A DNA stretch of 64,000 nt from positions 62,001 to 126,000 of the forward strand of contig JANQGY010000002.1 in assembly GCA_028282845.1 (NCBI GenBank). Direction: 5' to 3'. This DNA is from a bacterium (lineage in GTDB: Bacteria > Fidelibacterota > Marinisomatia > Marinisomatales > JAHJCW01). Below, piece after piece: positions 44,614 through 53,622 of this stretch; within the stretch, counting starts at the first letter, position 1; every line of letters starts with the position of its first letter. The notes beneath the pieces are model-generated. The model was not told the DNA's origin. It did no database searches and saw only the letters and a list, made by a program, of their open reading frames with translations. Both the position numbers and the translations under genes were made by a program.

Positions 44614-46674
44614 ATGTCAAATAAAGTTATGAATCGAATCAGTTTAATAATTATTTTGTTGAGCATGAGCTCATTAACAATTGCGCAGGAGCCGCTTGCG
44701 CCGCAGGATTTACTGCAGTTAAAAGCTGTACAGGAAGCCAAGCTCAGCCCGGACGGGCAATGGATTGCCTACACGATCAGTACGCCGCGCAAGGCGACGG
44801 ATAAGCCGGGCGGGCATGATACCGATTTATATTTAATGTCGGTTGCTGATAAAGAGCCGATCCCGTTTGTGGCGGGCGACGATTATATATCGTCAATTCA
44901 GTGGAAGCCGGACGGCAGTCAAATTTCCTTCAGAATGAAAAGAGGGGATAAGGCTAAAAAGCAGGTTTGGAGCATTGCTTTGGGCGGCGGTGAAGCCCGG
45001 CAATTAACTGATTTTGAGACGAGCGTTATAAACTACAAATGGCATCCGGTGGAGAATAAGATCGGATTTACCGCCACGACACCACCGACCAAAAAAGAGC
45101 AGAAATTGAAGAAAAAAGGTTATCAGTTTATTTATTACGAAGAAAACCTGAAACATCGCAATTTGTATATGAAATGTTTGAAAGGTGAGCAGGAGCCAAA
45201 GCAATTGACGGAAGGCCGAACAGTTTGGGGCTTTGCGTTCAGTCCGGACGGCAAAACGATTGCCGCTGATATTTCACCGCAGAATTTGATTGATCATAGA
45301 TACATGTTCCGTAAGATATATTTATTGGATGTTGAGACCTTGGAATTAGAACAATTAACCGATAATCCCGGTAAGCTGGGCAATTATGCTTTCAGCCCGG
45401 ACGGGAAGAAATTAGCGTATTGTGCCGCATTAACAAGAAGTGACCATCAAGTTAGCCAAGCTCAGGTAATTAATATTGACGGCAGCGGACTTAAAAACCT
45501 CACGCCGGATAATTTTGAAGGACATGTACGATGGATCAATTGGAAAGATGACAATACAATCATGTACTATTCCAATGAGGGCGTTTGGCCTACCTTAAGT
45601 CTGATTAACGTGAAAGGCGGTGAGCGGGAAGTATTGCTTAATTCCGAAGATACGGGCATTATCTTTAATACACCTTCATTTACGAGCGATTTAAGCAAGT
45701 TTGTGTTTACCGGAAATACGCCGGCTCATGGATCGGAATTATTCTATTGGGAGGGCGCTAAGAAGCCGCACAGATTAACCGATTCCAATCCGGTTTTGGG
45801 CGAAAGGGAACTTGGCAAACAGGTGGTGTATAGTTACCAAGCCCGTGACGGGCAGGAAATTGAAGGAATGCTGATTTATCCGGTGAATTATAAGAAAGGT
45901 AAAAAACATCCGTTGATAATGATAGTTCACGGCGGACCCGAATCGAATTACTCAAACGGTTGGATGACCGGTTACGGCACGCCCGGACAGGTGTTAGCCG
46001 GCAAAGGTTATTTTGCCTTTTATCCCAATTACCGCTCAAGCACCGGCTATGGCTTGGATTTTGCCAATAATGGTCTCGGCGATCCGGCCGGCGTGGAATT
46101 CGATGACATCGCGGATGGCATTGATGCTTTGATCAAAGACGGTTATGCTGACAAGAAGCGGGTCGGCTTGGTGGGCGGTTCGTATGGAGGTTATGCCGCC
46201 GCGTGGTTCTCATCGTATTATACGGAAAAAGTAAAAGCCGTAAATATGCGGGTGGGCATCAGCAATAACATCAGCCGCAGAGGGACAACCGACATACCCT
46301 ACGAGGAACAATTTGTGCATTCCGGCAAGCCGTTGGAAGAAATGTGGGAATTGAGCCTGCAGCGCAGCCCGATTTACTATGCCCATCAAAGCAAAACGGC
46401 GGTGTTGATCACCGGCGGAGCGGACGACACGCGCGTGCACCCCTCGCAGAGTTTGGAATATTACCGGCGTTTGAAAATGAACGACCACCCGGCGGTGCGT
46501 TTGGTGCAGTACCCGGGCGAGGGGCATGGCAGCCGTAAACAGACTTCGCAGATCGATCAACTCTACCGCACGCTCGATTGGTTTGACTGGTATGTAAAAG
46601 ACGGTAAGCCGCTTGAGGGGCCCATGCCGCCTTTGGATATCAGTAAGTATTACGGATTGGAGCTTGAAAATTAG
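44614..46674 (+). CDS. S9 family prolyl oligopeptidase/acylaminoacyl-type peptidase
   Basis: 686 residues, exported (signal peptide 1-25, ending LTIAQ). Residues 30-410 form a TolB/WD40-like propeller (AKLSPDGQWIAYT; FAFSPDGKTIAA; YAFSPDGKKLAYC). The C-terminal 250 residues hold the alpha/beta-hydrolase domain with Ser in VGGSYGGYAAAWF, Asp in TGGADDTRVHPS and His in PGEGHGSR. It degrades short peptides in the periplasm or outside. The last 500 bases are clearly more GC-rich than the surroundings. Confidence 0.93.
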   Translation: MSNKVMNRISLIIILLSMSSLTIAQEPLAPQDLLQLKAVQEAKLSPDGQWIAYTISTPRKATDKPGGHDTDLYLMSVADKEPIPFVAGDDYISSIQWKPDGSQISFRMKRGDKAKKQVWSIALGGGEARQLTDFETSVINYKWHPVENKIGFTATTPPTKKEQKLKKKGYQFIYYEENLKHRNLYMKCLKGEQEPKQLTEGRTVWGFAFSPDGKTIAADISPQNLIDHRYMFRKIYLLDVETLELEQLTDNPGKLGNYAFSPDGKKLAYCAALTRSDHQVSQAQVINIDGSGLKNLTPDNFEGHVRWINWKDDNTIMYYSNEGVWPTLSLINVKGGEREVLLNSEDTGIIFNTPSFTSDLSKFVFTGNTPAHGSELFYWEGAKKPHRLTDSNPVLGERELGKQVVYSYQARDGQEIEGMLIYPVNYKKGKKHPLIMIVHGGPESNYSNGWMTGYGTPGQVLAGKGYFAFYPNYRSSTGYGLDFANNGLGDPAGVEFDDIADGIDALIKDGYADKKRVGLVGGSYGGYAAAWFSSYYTEKVKAVNMRVGISNNISRRGTTDIPYEEQFVHSGKPLEEMWELSLQRSPIYYAHQSKTAVLITGGADDTRVHPSQSLEYYRRLKMNDHPAVRLVQYPGEGHGSRKQTSQIDQLYRTLDWFDWYVKDGKPLEGPMPPLDISKYYGLELEN

Positions 46675-46757
46675 TGGACCGATTGGTCTTATTTGATTGA
46701 CACTAATTTTCAATTATAATTAGTTTCCACCGTCAAAAAATAGTGTAAGGAGGTATA

Positions 46758-46928
46758 ATGAAAACCTGTTTTTGCCGCACAATTTTAGCCCTGCTTGTCA
46801 TCGTATTTGCCTGGTGGAATGTTACCTGGGCGCCAATTGCTTTAACAATCATCGGTGCAATTCTTGCCCTAATGGCTCTAACCGGTAGCAAATGCTGTTG
46901 CCAACCAAAAAAAGAAGAAGAGAAATAA
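46758..46928 (+). CDS. 56-residue membrane protein
   Basis: A small gene with a strong AAGGAGGT ribosome-binding site 7 bases before the ATG. The protein has two hydrophobic segments (about 9-20 and 25-42), a cysteine pair near the start (TCFC), a Cys triplet near the end (KCCC) and a charged tail (KKEEEK). It is followed by a strong terminator. Function unknown; the Cys groups might bind metal. Confidence 0.7.
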   Translation: MKTCFCRTILALLVIVFAWWNVTWAPIALTIIGAILALMALTGSKCCCQPKKEEEK

Positions 46929-46948
46929 TACAGATATTATTTTGATTA

Positions 46949-46973
46949 AAAAGCCCCCAAATTGGGGGCTTTT
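46949..46973 (+). terminator. Terminator after the small membrane protein
   Basis: AAAAGCCCCC pairs with GGGGGCTTTT across a five-base loop and runs into TTTT. Centre about 46961, 20 bases after the stop. Confidence 0.9.
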
Positions 46974-47112
46974 TATTTTATACAATTGACTTTACACAAT
47001 TTATATAATAAAATTAAATTTGTAGAAATATTCTATGGGAAATCTGTTGCTCGAATTAAAAACGAGAAAGCTTTATATACTCTTATGTAGTAGTTACAAT
47101 ATGGCAGGAGAA

Positions 47113-48291
47113 ATGTCTAGAAGAGATTTTCTAAAAACAGCAGGAGTATTAGGCGGTGCTATAGCTTTTACACCAAAAACAATACTTAGGGGTAAAACTT
47201 TAGATGATGCTGTAATAAATCCTTTTCATCAACCAAATATAATTTATGATCAATTAAATAGTTATGGCGGTGGAGAGTATGATAGTATCCCTGGAATTAA
47301 TCAAGCAGATATTGATGCTGCAGCAGCAGGAGCAAATGATTATAGATTAGATGTTAATGGAGATCAAGTAATTAATTTAGCAGATGCAAATATGCTTCAA
47401 GCATATAAAGATGGAAGCATAGGATATCTTCCAGGATATTGGAATTTTTTACAAAATAGGGGAGAAAGAGAATCTTGGCTTCAAAAAATGCTTGCTGTTG
47501 ATAAGACAGACGAAAAAGAATATGTTAGTGGAGATGAAAACACAAGATGGATTTCTGGAAATTATGCTTCACAAGCTGTTATAAATTTTCATGGTTATGA
47601 TGAAAATGCAGAAGGAAAAACACCTATTCCAAACAAATATGATAAATCTCAAAATGGTTTATTTAATATGCCTCTTTTTTATGTTCATAGTGCAAATTCA
47701 GATACAGGGGGTGCTCATGGTATGAATGCTATTTTAACAGGAGATAATCCTTTAGATTTTAATGATTGGTGTTTAATAGAACCTCAAACAGATTTAATTA
47801 ATGTTCAACCTAATGGGGCAAGTGTTGGTAATAATGGTTTTGTTTACATAAAGAAAATATCTAATTTTGGCAATCCTTATTGGGGACAAGATTTTCCAAT
47901 TGTTGAAAAAGTTATTGACTTTGAAATAAATTCTGGAAATGTTTTATCTGGAGACCCTAGTTCAAACCTTCTCTTATCAAGACCAACAGTTGGTGTTGAA
48001 GATGAGAAAAACTATGAAGTTGCTAGGAAATATGTTTTAGACAAAATTTATCCAAACCCTACAAACTCTCAAGCTACAGTTCAGTATAATCTTCCTTCAA
48101 GAAGTAATATTTCTATAGATGTTTATGATATTCTTGGTAAAAAAGTTAATACTTTAGAAAAAGGATTACAAGAGCCTGGATCACATAATGTTCAGTGGAA
48201 TGCAAATAATCAACCCTCTGGTGTTTATAATGTTATTTTAAGAAATGAAAACCAAATTCTTGATAAAAAGAAAATAACAATTTCAAAATAA
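47113..48291 (+). CDS. Tat-exported protein with dockerin-like repeat and T9SS sorting domain
   Basis: About 392 residues from the ATG at 47113, which follows AGGAG; a longer in-frame start at 47035 has no such site. The N-terminus is a twin-arginine signal (SRRDFLKTAGVLGGA). Next comes a dockerin-like calcium motif (DVNGDQVINLADANMLQAY). The C-terminal 75 residues are a type A type IX sorting domain (KIYPNPTNSQATVQYNLP; DILGKKV; QPSGVYNVIL). No catalytic domain is recognised between. Its codons are plainly more AT-rich than its neighbours (no CCG, few C-ending codons), which suggests transfer. Confidence 0.8.
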   Translation: MSRRDFLKTAGVLGGAIAFTPKTILRGKTLDDAVINPFHQPNIIYDQLNSYGGGEYDSIPGINQADIDAAAAGANDYRLDVNGDQVINLADANMLQAYKDGSIGYLPGYWNFLQNRGERESWLQKMLAVDKTDEKEYVSGDENTRWISGNYASQAVINFHGYDENAEGKTPIPNKYDKSQNGLFNMPLFYVHSANSDTGGAHGMNAILTGDNPLDFNDWCLIEPQTDLINVQPNGASVGNNGFVYIKKISNFGNPYWGQDFPIVEKVIDFEINSGNVLSGDPSSNLLLSRPTVGVEDEKNYEVARKYVLDKIYPNPTNSQATVQYNLPSRSNISIDVYDILGKKVNTLEKGLQEPGSHNVQWNANNQPSGVYNVILRNENQILDKKKITISK

Positions 48292-48461
48292 AAATTATTT
48301 CTTTTTTCTTTTAATAAACTCTTCTCACTCTTTGTTTACCCTAAAGTGGAGATGTTCGTAGGATAATGGTGAATATTTGTTTATGAAATATTTTATTGTT
48401 TGGTAAAAACAATCAGCATAAATAAATTTAACTATTCTAATGGTTTTCGTTTTTCCTTTTT

Positions 48462-49217
48462 ATGGCAAATATTTTAGAAATTATTAAATTATCTAAATCT
48501 TTTGGTGAAAACCTCGTTCTGCAAAATGTAAATCTGAAACTGCAAAAAGGGGAAATTTGTACTTTAATCGGGGGTAATGGCACTGGAAAAACTACCCTTT
48601 TTAACTTGATCACCGGTTTTGTGCGACCTGAGCAGGGCGCAATTAATTATAATGGTAAGGTGCTGAACAAAATTAATCCGGTGAGAATTAACCAACTTGG
48701 TGTTACGCGCACTTTTCAGGATTTGCGTTTGATAACTAACCTCACTGTTAAAGAGAATATCCTATTATCATTTAAAAATAATCAAGGTGAAAAGTTGGTT
48801 AACTCCTTATTACCGCAATCTGTTTTAAAAGAGCATTATCAAAAATTTTCTACGAAAGCTGACGAAATTCTGCACAAGATCCATTTGGCCGGAGTTGTTG
48901 ACAGCTTAGCAGGAGAAATATCTTATGGACAACAAAAACTGCTGACGTTAGGCTGCTGCATCGCCAATAATGCGGAATTATTATTATTGGACGAGCCGGT
49001 AGCCGGAATTGACAAGGATAATTACCAACGTATTTTGAGTGTCATCAAGCAATTAAAGCGGGATGGTAAAACTATCTTACAAATTGAACATAATAGTGAA
49101 TACAACCAAACTTTGTCCGATAAGATTTGGTTTTTTAATAAGCACCGCGTGACTGAGTTTGATGATTATAAAGACTTTTTAGCCAACAAAACAGTGCAAG
49201 AGGCGTATCTAAATTGA
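48462..49217 (+). CDS. livG: Branched-chain amino-acid type ABC ATPase (LivG-like)
   Basis: 251 residues. Walker A GGNGTGKTTL (about 37-46), signature ISYGQQKLLTLG (about 148-159) with the LivG-type form, and Walker B LLLLDEPVAGID (about 169-180). The RTFQDLRLITNLTVKENI segment is typical of LivG. It should energise the permease pair encoded further down with the second ATPase. It is the first gene of the interrupted liv operon. Confidence 0.88.
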   Translation: MANILEIIKLSKSFGENLVLQNVNLKLQKGEICTLIGGNGTGKTTLFNLITGFVRPEQGAINYNGKVLNKINPVRINQLGVTRTFQDLRLITNLTVKENILLSFKNNQGEKLVNSLLPQSVLKEHYQKFSTKADEILHKIHLAGVVDSLAGEISYGQQKLLTLGCCIANNAELLLLDEPVAGIDKDNYQRILSVIKQLKRDGKTILQIEHNSEYNQTLSDKIWFFNKHRVTEFDDYKDFLANKTVQEAYLN

Positions 49218-49229
49218 AGACACTAATGA

Positions 49230-49262
49230 GACACGGATTGCACTGATTAACACGGATAAAAT
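49230..49262 (+). repeat. Left inverted repeat of the GxxExxY cassette
   Basis: GACACGGATTGCACTGATTA and the following CACGGATAAAA lie between the livG stop and the GxxExxY start. The reverse complement of 49644-49674 matches it at about three of four positions. The same repeat family flanks the DUF1016 gene at 55574 and 56899. An outer extension AAGACACTA is shared with the DUF1016 right end. Confidence 0.75.
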
Positions 49263-49263
49263 A

Positions 49264-49641
49264 ATGAATGATAAATTATTGTATAAAGATGAAACATACA
49301 AAATTATCGGTGTTTGTATGGAAGTCCATAAGATATTAGGAAAAGGGCATAGCGAAGTTGTCTATAAGGATGCTGTAGAATATGAATTTAAATTAGTAGA
49401 TATTAATTTTGAACGTGAGAAGCAATTTAAGATTAATTACAAAAATATTATTTTGCCCCATCACTACTATGCTGATTTTGTTGTATTCGATAAGATAATA
49501 TTGGAGGTAAAAGCAATAGAATCCTTGACCAAAAGTCATGTAAAACAAACTTTGAACTACCTTGCTGCCTCAAAATTGAAATTAGGTTTATTAGTCAATT
49601 TCGGCGAAGATAGTCTAAATTATAAAAGAGTAATCTTATAA
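49264..49641 (+). CDS. GxxExxY family protein (PD-(D/E)XK-like)
   Basis: 125 residues of the GxxExxY family, named after the motif seen here as GKGHSEVVYKDAVEYE (about 27-42). A later YADFVVFDKIILEVKAIESL (about 69-88) has the Asp and Glu-x-Lys expected of a PD-(D/E)XK nuclease fold; activity is not established for the family. It sits inside a liv operon between the two ATPase genes and between inverted repeats, so it looks like inserted cargo rather than a transporter part. Confidence 0.9.
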   Translation: MNDKLLYKDETYKIIGVCMEVHKILGKGHSEVVYKDAVEYEFKLVDINFEREKQFKINYKNIILPHHYYADFVVFDKIILEVKAIESLTKSHVKQTLNYLAASKLKLGLLVNFGEDSLNYKRVIL

Positions 49642-49643
49642 AT

Positions 49644-49674
49644 ATTTTAGTGTAAATTTGTGTAATCTGTGTCT
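49644..49674 (+). repeat. Right inverted repeat of the GxxExxY cassette
   Basis: TATTTTAGTGTAAATTTGTG then TAATCTGTGTC, the inverted partner of 49230-49262. It ends at the base before the livF ATG at 49675, so the cassette boundary is at the start codon. Confidence 0.75.
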
Positions 49675-50322
49675 ATGTTAGAAGTCAAAAACATCTCAGC
49701 CGGTTATGGAAAGAAGCAGGTGCTTTACGATGTGTCTTTCAATATTAATGCGGGTGAAATAGTTCTGCTCACCGGTGGGAATGGTTCCGGAAAAAGCACA
49801 GTCTTAAAGTGCATTTATGGTTTACTGACCTTGTGGGGCGGGGAGATATTTTTTAACGGAGAAAACCTCGCCGGCTTCAAAACATCTGATATGATCAAAA
49901 ATGGTATTGTTTACATCCCGCAAAAAAATAATTATTTTGAAAATTTAACAGTGCAGGAGAACTTAGAAGTAAGCGGCTCAATTTATTCAGCGACTGTTTT
50001 AAAGAAAAAGATTGACACATTATACAAAGAAATACCTAAATTATTTGCACAAAGAAGGCGAACGCCTTTTAACTTAAGTGGTGGGGAGAGACAACTATTG
50101 GCATTTGGAATGGCGCTAATTCATGAACCGAAATTGATTTTGTTTGATGAGCCGTTAGCAGGTTTGGATAATACAAAAACCAATATTATTATTGATAAAA
50201 TTGTAAAACTGAATCAAGGGAAAAACATCGAATTTTTAATCATTGAGCATCGCAAAAATTTTTCATTTGATAATATATATACTGAAATTCAATTAAAATT
50301 AGGAAAAATTGATATAAACTAA
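49675..50322 (+). CDS. livF: Branched-chain amino-acid type ABC ATPase (LivF-like)
   Basis: About 215 residues. Walker A GGNGSGKST (about 34-42), signature NLSGGERQLLAFGMAL and Walker B LILFDEPLAGLD are in place, and the YIPQKNNYFENLTVQENLEV segment is LivF-like. The ATG at 49675 directly follows the repeat; GTG 6 bases earlier lies in the repeat itself. No ribosome-binding site is visible, which may be a result of the insertion. Confidence 0.88.
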   Translation: MLEVKNISAGYGKKQVLYDVSFNINAGEIVLLTGGNGSGKSTVLKCIYGLLTLWGGEIFFNGENLAGFKTSDMIKNGIVYIPQKNNYFENLTVQENLEVSGSIYSATVLKKKIDTLYKEIPKLFAQRRRTPFNLSGGERQLLAFGMALIHEPKLILFDEPLAGLDNTKTNIIIDKIVKLNQGKNIEFLIIEHRKNFSFDNIYTEIQLKLGKIDIN

Positions 50323-50339
50323 TTAGAAGGGATATAAGA

Positions 50340-51476
50340 ATGAGAAAGATAATTTTAATAATATTTAGTATCCTTTTATTGTTTTCTTGTCAAAACAAGA
50401 AGCAGGAAACAATTAAAATAGGAGCTATTTTTTCAATGACTGGAAATGTAGGTGCCTATGGACAGAGGTCAAATAAAGGATTCTTAACAGCAGTTGATAA
50501 AATTAACAGCGAAGATGGAATAAATGGAAAATATGTAACTGCTATTGTAGAAGATGCCGGTTCTGATTCAAAAAAAGCATTATCTGCTTTCAATAAACTT
50601 GTGAATGTTGATAAAGTGAATGTTATTATTGGTGATGTTTTGAGTAGTACAACAATGGCAATCGTCCCTCTATTGGAAAAGGAAAATGTGCTTCTATTTG
50701 CGCCGGGAGCTTCTCATCCTGATCTAAAAGGAGCTAGTTCTTTGTTTTTCCGTAATTGGACACCTGATGATTTTGATGGCGCCGCCATGGCGCGCTATAT
50801 ACTATCTGAAGGCAAACGTGAAGTATCTGTATTAGTACAAAATTCTGATTATACTTTAGGACTTTCCAATGCTTTTAAATCTGAATTTGAAAATCTAGGA
50901 GGCTTGGTGACTGTGATTGAACAGTTTGAAACCAATATGAACAATGCTAGATCACAACTTATTAATTTAAAAGAGCAAAATACTAATAACATTTTCTTAA
51001 TTGGTCAATCTAGAGAAAATGGTATCATTTTAAAACAATCGAAGGAAATGAATTTTAATCCTAATTGGTATGCGAATTTAACTGTTGAAACACCTGAATG
51101 CCTTGAAATTGCCGGAAGTGCGGCAAACGATGTAGTGTTTTCAACTCCTGCATTTGATATTGATTCTGAGAATGACAATGTGTTAGAGTTTAAGAAATTA
51201 TTTACTAACAAATATGATGAAGAACCTGAAGCAACTGTGGGACACGCTTATGACGCTGTGCTAATTGTAGCAGAAGCTATGAAAAATGAAGTTGAAACTC
51301 CTATGGGAATTGCAAATTCTATTAAGAATATTTCAAACTTTCCCGGAGTAACAGGAATTACATCATTTACTTCAGATGGTGATGTTGTAAAAAATGTTTT
51401 TATTAAAAAAATCGAAAATGGAAAATCAAAATTAATAAAGGAATTTAATTTTTATGAAAATGCAAGTATTGAATAA
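50340..51476 (+). CDS. livK: Periplasmic ligand-binding lipoprotein (LivK-like)
   Basis: 378 residues, lipoprotein signal ending LLLFSC (Cys17). The mature protein is a type I periplasmic-binding fold: IGAIFSMTGNVGAYGQRSNK (about 26-45), GDVLSSTTMAIVPLLEKENV (about 99-118), and later ATVGHAYDAVLIVAEAM. Branched-chain amino acids are the default guess for the ligand; others such as amides or urea are possible. Its 3' end overlaps the methyltransferase by 23 bases. Confidence 0.88.
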   Translation: MRKIILIIFSILLLFSCQNKKQETIKIGAIFSMTGNVGAYGQRSNKGFLTAVDKINSEDGINGKYVTAIVEDAGSDSKKALSAFNKLVNVDKVNVIIGDVLSSTTMAIVPLLEKENVLLFAPGASHPDLKGASSLFFRNWTPDDFDGAAMARYILSEGKREVSVLVQNSDYTLGLSNAFKSEFENLGGLVTVIEQFETNMNNARSQLINLKEQNTNNIFLIGQSRENGIILKQSKEMNFNPNWYANLTVETPECLEIAGSAANDVVFSTPAFDIDSENDNVLEFKKLFTNKYDEEPEATVGHAYDAVLIVAEAMKNEVETPMGIANSIKNISNFPGVTGITSFTSDGDVVKNVFIKKIENGKSKLIKEFNFYENASIE

Positions 51477-52335
51477 AAAAAATATGGAATTAGAACCTGA
51501 ATTAAAACTACAAGATGAACCCAAGCAAGAACTCAAAGATGAACCAAAACTATTGGAATACTATAAACAAACAGTTGAATTTTATGAACATATAGCTGAT
51601 TGTTACAATTTAATATATCCTGATCATATAAAGGAGTCTAAGCGTCTTTTTATGGAGCTGGAGCAATTATTTAAAGAAAAAGGGATTAGAACAGCTCTTG
51701 ATGCAGCCTGTGGTATTGGCTATGATATGAGTTTACTGTGCGAAATGGATATAGAGGTTAGTGGAATAGACATTAGCCAAAGTATGGTATCTAAGACAAT
51801 TTCAAATTTTAAAAATAGTTATGAAATAAGCCCAATAGTTAAACAACTTGACGTGAGACTATTAACAGAATCAATATTTGATAACAAATTTGATTTAGTA
51901 GTATTTAGGGGAAATACTTTTTCTAATATTCTGCCAAATGAAATTCCTTTAGTATTAGAAAATTTATTGAGTGTGGTAAGTGACGATGGAATACTATTAA
52001 TTGATTATAGAGATGGCAATGAACAGATATTAGAAAATAAACAATTTGAATTACGCGGTTTATTTTGCGATAAAGATAAGGGACAATTACTTGATTCGTA
52101 TTATTTTATAACGCACTCAAAGAAATTAAATATTCCTTACAATGTTGAAGCAAATGTAAATCTACTCCTCTTTAATGAAACTAAAGAAAAGATTAAAAAG
52201 AAGTGGAGTATTAAATCACATTATGTTGATCCAAACATAATTAATAACTATCTTAAGAAAATCGGTACACCTTATCAATATGTTAAAAATGTTGAGGGGT
52301 TACCTTATTTAAGAACAATAATTATAACTAAATAA
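51454..52335 (+). CDS. Class I SAM-dependent methyltransferase, small-molecule type
   Basis: About 283-293 residues. The SAM-binding motif I is ALDAACGIGYDMSLL (about 81-95), motif II is EVSGIDISQSMV, and motif post-I FDLVVFRGNTFSN is also visible. The N-terminal 35 residues are a Glu/Lys-rich tail (LEPELKLQDEPKQELKDEP) of unknown use. The start may be the ATG at 51454, inside livK, or the one at 51484. The next gene begins at the base after the stop, so it is tightly linked to the unknown pairs that follow. Substrate unknown. Confidence 0.82.
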   Translation: MKMQVLNKKNMELEPELKLQDEPKQELKDEPKLLEYYKQTVEFYEHIADCYNLIYPDHIKESKRLFMELEQLFKEKGIRTALDAACGIGYDMSLLCEMDIEVSGIDISQSMVSKTISNFKNSYEISPIVKQLDVRLLTESIFDNKFDLVVFRGNTFSNILPNEIPLVLENLLSVVSDDGILLIDYRDGNEQILENKQFELRGLFCDKDKGQLLDSYYFITHSKKLNIPYNVEANVNLLLFNETKEKIKKKWSIKSHYVDPNIINNYLKKIGTPYQYVKNVEGLPYLRTIIITK

Positions 52336-53178
52336 ATGTTAGATTCAATACATCAATTAATCATAAAACAATGTGATGATTTAACAAAAGATTTACATAC
52401 TATTGACGATTTCCCCAAGACAAATATTGTATTATTTTCAGTATTCAATGAAGAAAAAATCCAAACCAAATACTATTGTATTTATGATACAATTAATGGA
52501 TGTGAAAGTATTGATCAAAAAAAATTAGTCACTGAAATAATACATTGTTATCCAAAGAATGTCTTGGAGAAAAGTATACTTAAGGTGGCGGAAGAAGTCA
52601 AAGAAAATGAAGAGTATAATTACTTGAATACTTTGGTATGCTTTACCGATTTTTTAAACGTTATTCGGGGAAAATTTTACGATGATAAGCAAATTAAGTA
52701 TATTCAAAAAACGCTTGATGTCTTAATTAAATTACTACAAGCCATTAATTTTAAGAATAGCATTGTGTCTGAAAATATAATGGATGAAACTAATACTGAT
52801 CCTTTTCGGATGCTCACTCCTGCTAGCCTGTTCTCAAATTTATTACTTGAAGGAATTAAAGACAATCGAACATACCATTTGGACTTTGTATTAGGTTATT
52901 TAATAGAAGAAATCATATTTCAAGGTAGAATATTTTATATTTACAATATTAAGTATAAAGATATACCTGTTGGTTCATTTGTTTTTCGTTCGCCTCGAAA
53001 TTGTGCAAGAGAAGTATTTAATCGTAAATATATGTTTAATAAAACAAAAGATCTAATCATTACTGAATTGGAGAATATTACCGGAGCACCGAGTGAAATT
53101 AGAAAATTACTTTGGGACAATACTTCACACATTAATACTGAGTTTATTACTCCATATGAAGAAAGAGCAGTGTCCTAA
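52336..53178 (+). CDS. Unknown soluble protein A1, related to the protein at 53623
   Basis: I do not recognise this 280-residue protein. No signal or membrane segment is seen. A strand-helix start (TNIVLFSVFNE; KYYCIYDTI) is followed by a helical middle and the segment DFVLGYLIEEIIFQGRIF (about 183-200). The protein at 53623 has DFILGMHLENMLFVGETI in the same place and a similar layout of hydrophobic blocks, so the two are distant paralogues. Its stop shares a base with the next start (TAATG). It lies inside the liv operon. A pairing with the tail-anchored protein downstream is inferred from gene order. Confidence 0.6.
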   Translation: MLDSIHQLIIKQCDDLTKDLHTIDDFPKTNIVLFSVFNEEKIQTKYYCIYDTINGCESIDQKKLVTEIIHCYPKNVLEKSILKVAEEVKENEEYNYLNTLVCFTDFLNVIRGKFYDDKQIKYIQKTLDVLIKLLQAINFKNSIVSENIMDETNTDPFRMLTPASLFSNLLLEGIKDNRTYHLDFVLGYLIEEIIFQGRIFYIYNIKYKDIPVGSFVFRSPRNCAREVFNRKYMFNKTKDLIITELENITGAPSEIRKLLWDNTSHINTEFITPYEERAVS

Positions 53179-53603
53179 TGAATATAAAAACGCAGCGTAC
53201 AGAGTTCAGGAATAGATGGAGTAAAATAGATCAAGACATTGAGAGAAACGAAGGTGATTTCCAGAATAGTTACATAGACAAAATGATTTCATTTATAAAT
53301 CCGTTATATGGAAAAGACGCTGTCAACACCTGTAATAATTTATTATTAGATTTATTAGAATTAGAGAAAGATATTCGCAATTACCTAATTAATAATAGAA
53401 TTGAATTATTGAAAACTAATGATAATATGGTAGAAAAATCTTTTATTGATGTGATCTTAAATGATACTGAAAACAGGATAAAACTATTGTCAGGAATAGG
53501 CACAAAATTAAGTGTTGAATTATCAATCAACAATTCAAAATTTGCAATAACTATTGCCGTTATATCATTAGTATTGAGTATGATTTCATTTTTTATAGTT
53601 TGA
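53178..53603 (+). CDS. Small tail-anchored membrane protein B1
   Basis: 141 residues. The first 115 are helical and charged (LLLDLLELEKDIRNYLINNR), and a single hydrophobic segment FAITIAVISLVLSMISFFIV (about 122-141) ends at the C-terminus, so it is a tail-anchored inner-membrane protein. It starts inside the stop of A1. The protein at 54353 has the same plan with ELEKKCRELI and a similar tail. No family recognised. Confidence 0.6.
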   Translation: MNIKTQRTEFRNRWSKIDQDIERNEGDFQNSYIDKMISFINPLYGKDAVNTCNNLLLDLLELEKDIRNYLINNRIELLKTNDNMVEKSFIDVILNDTENRIKLLSGIGTKLSVELSINNSKFAITIAVISLVLSMISFFIV

Positions 53604-53622
53604 TATTTATCAATAATGTGTT

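Noticed and set aside
46210..46713. A 167-codon minus-strand frame opposite the S9 peptidase
   Set aside because: It lies fully opposite the catalytic domain of a clear peptidase and reflects the high GC content there.
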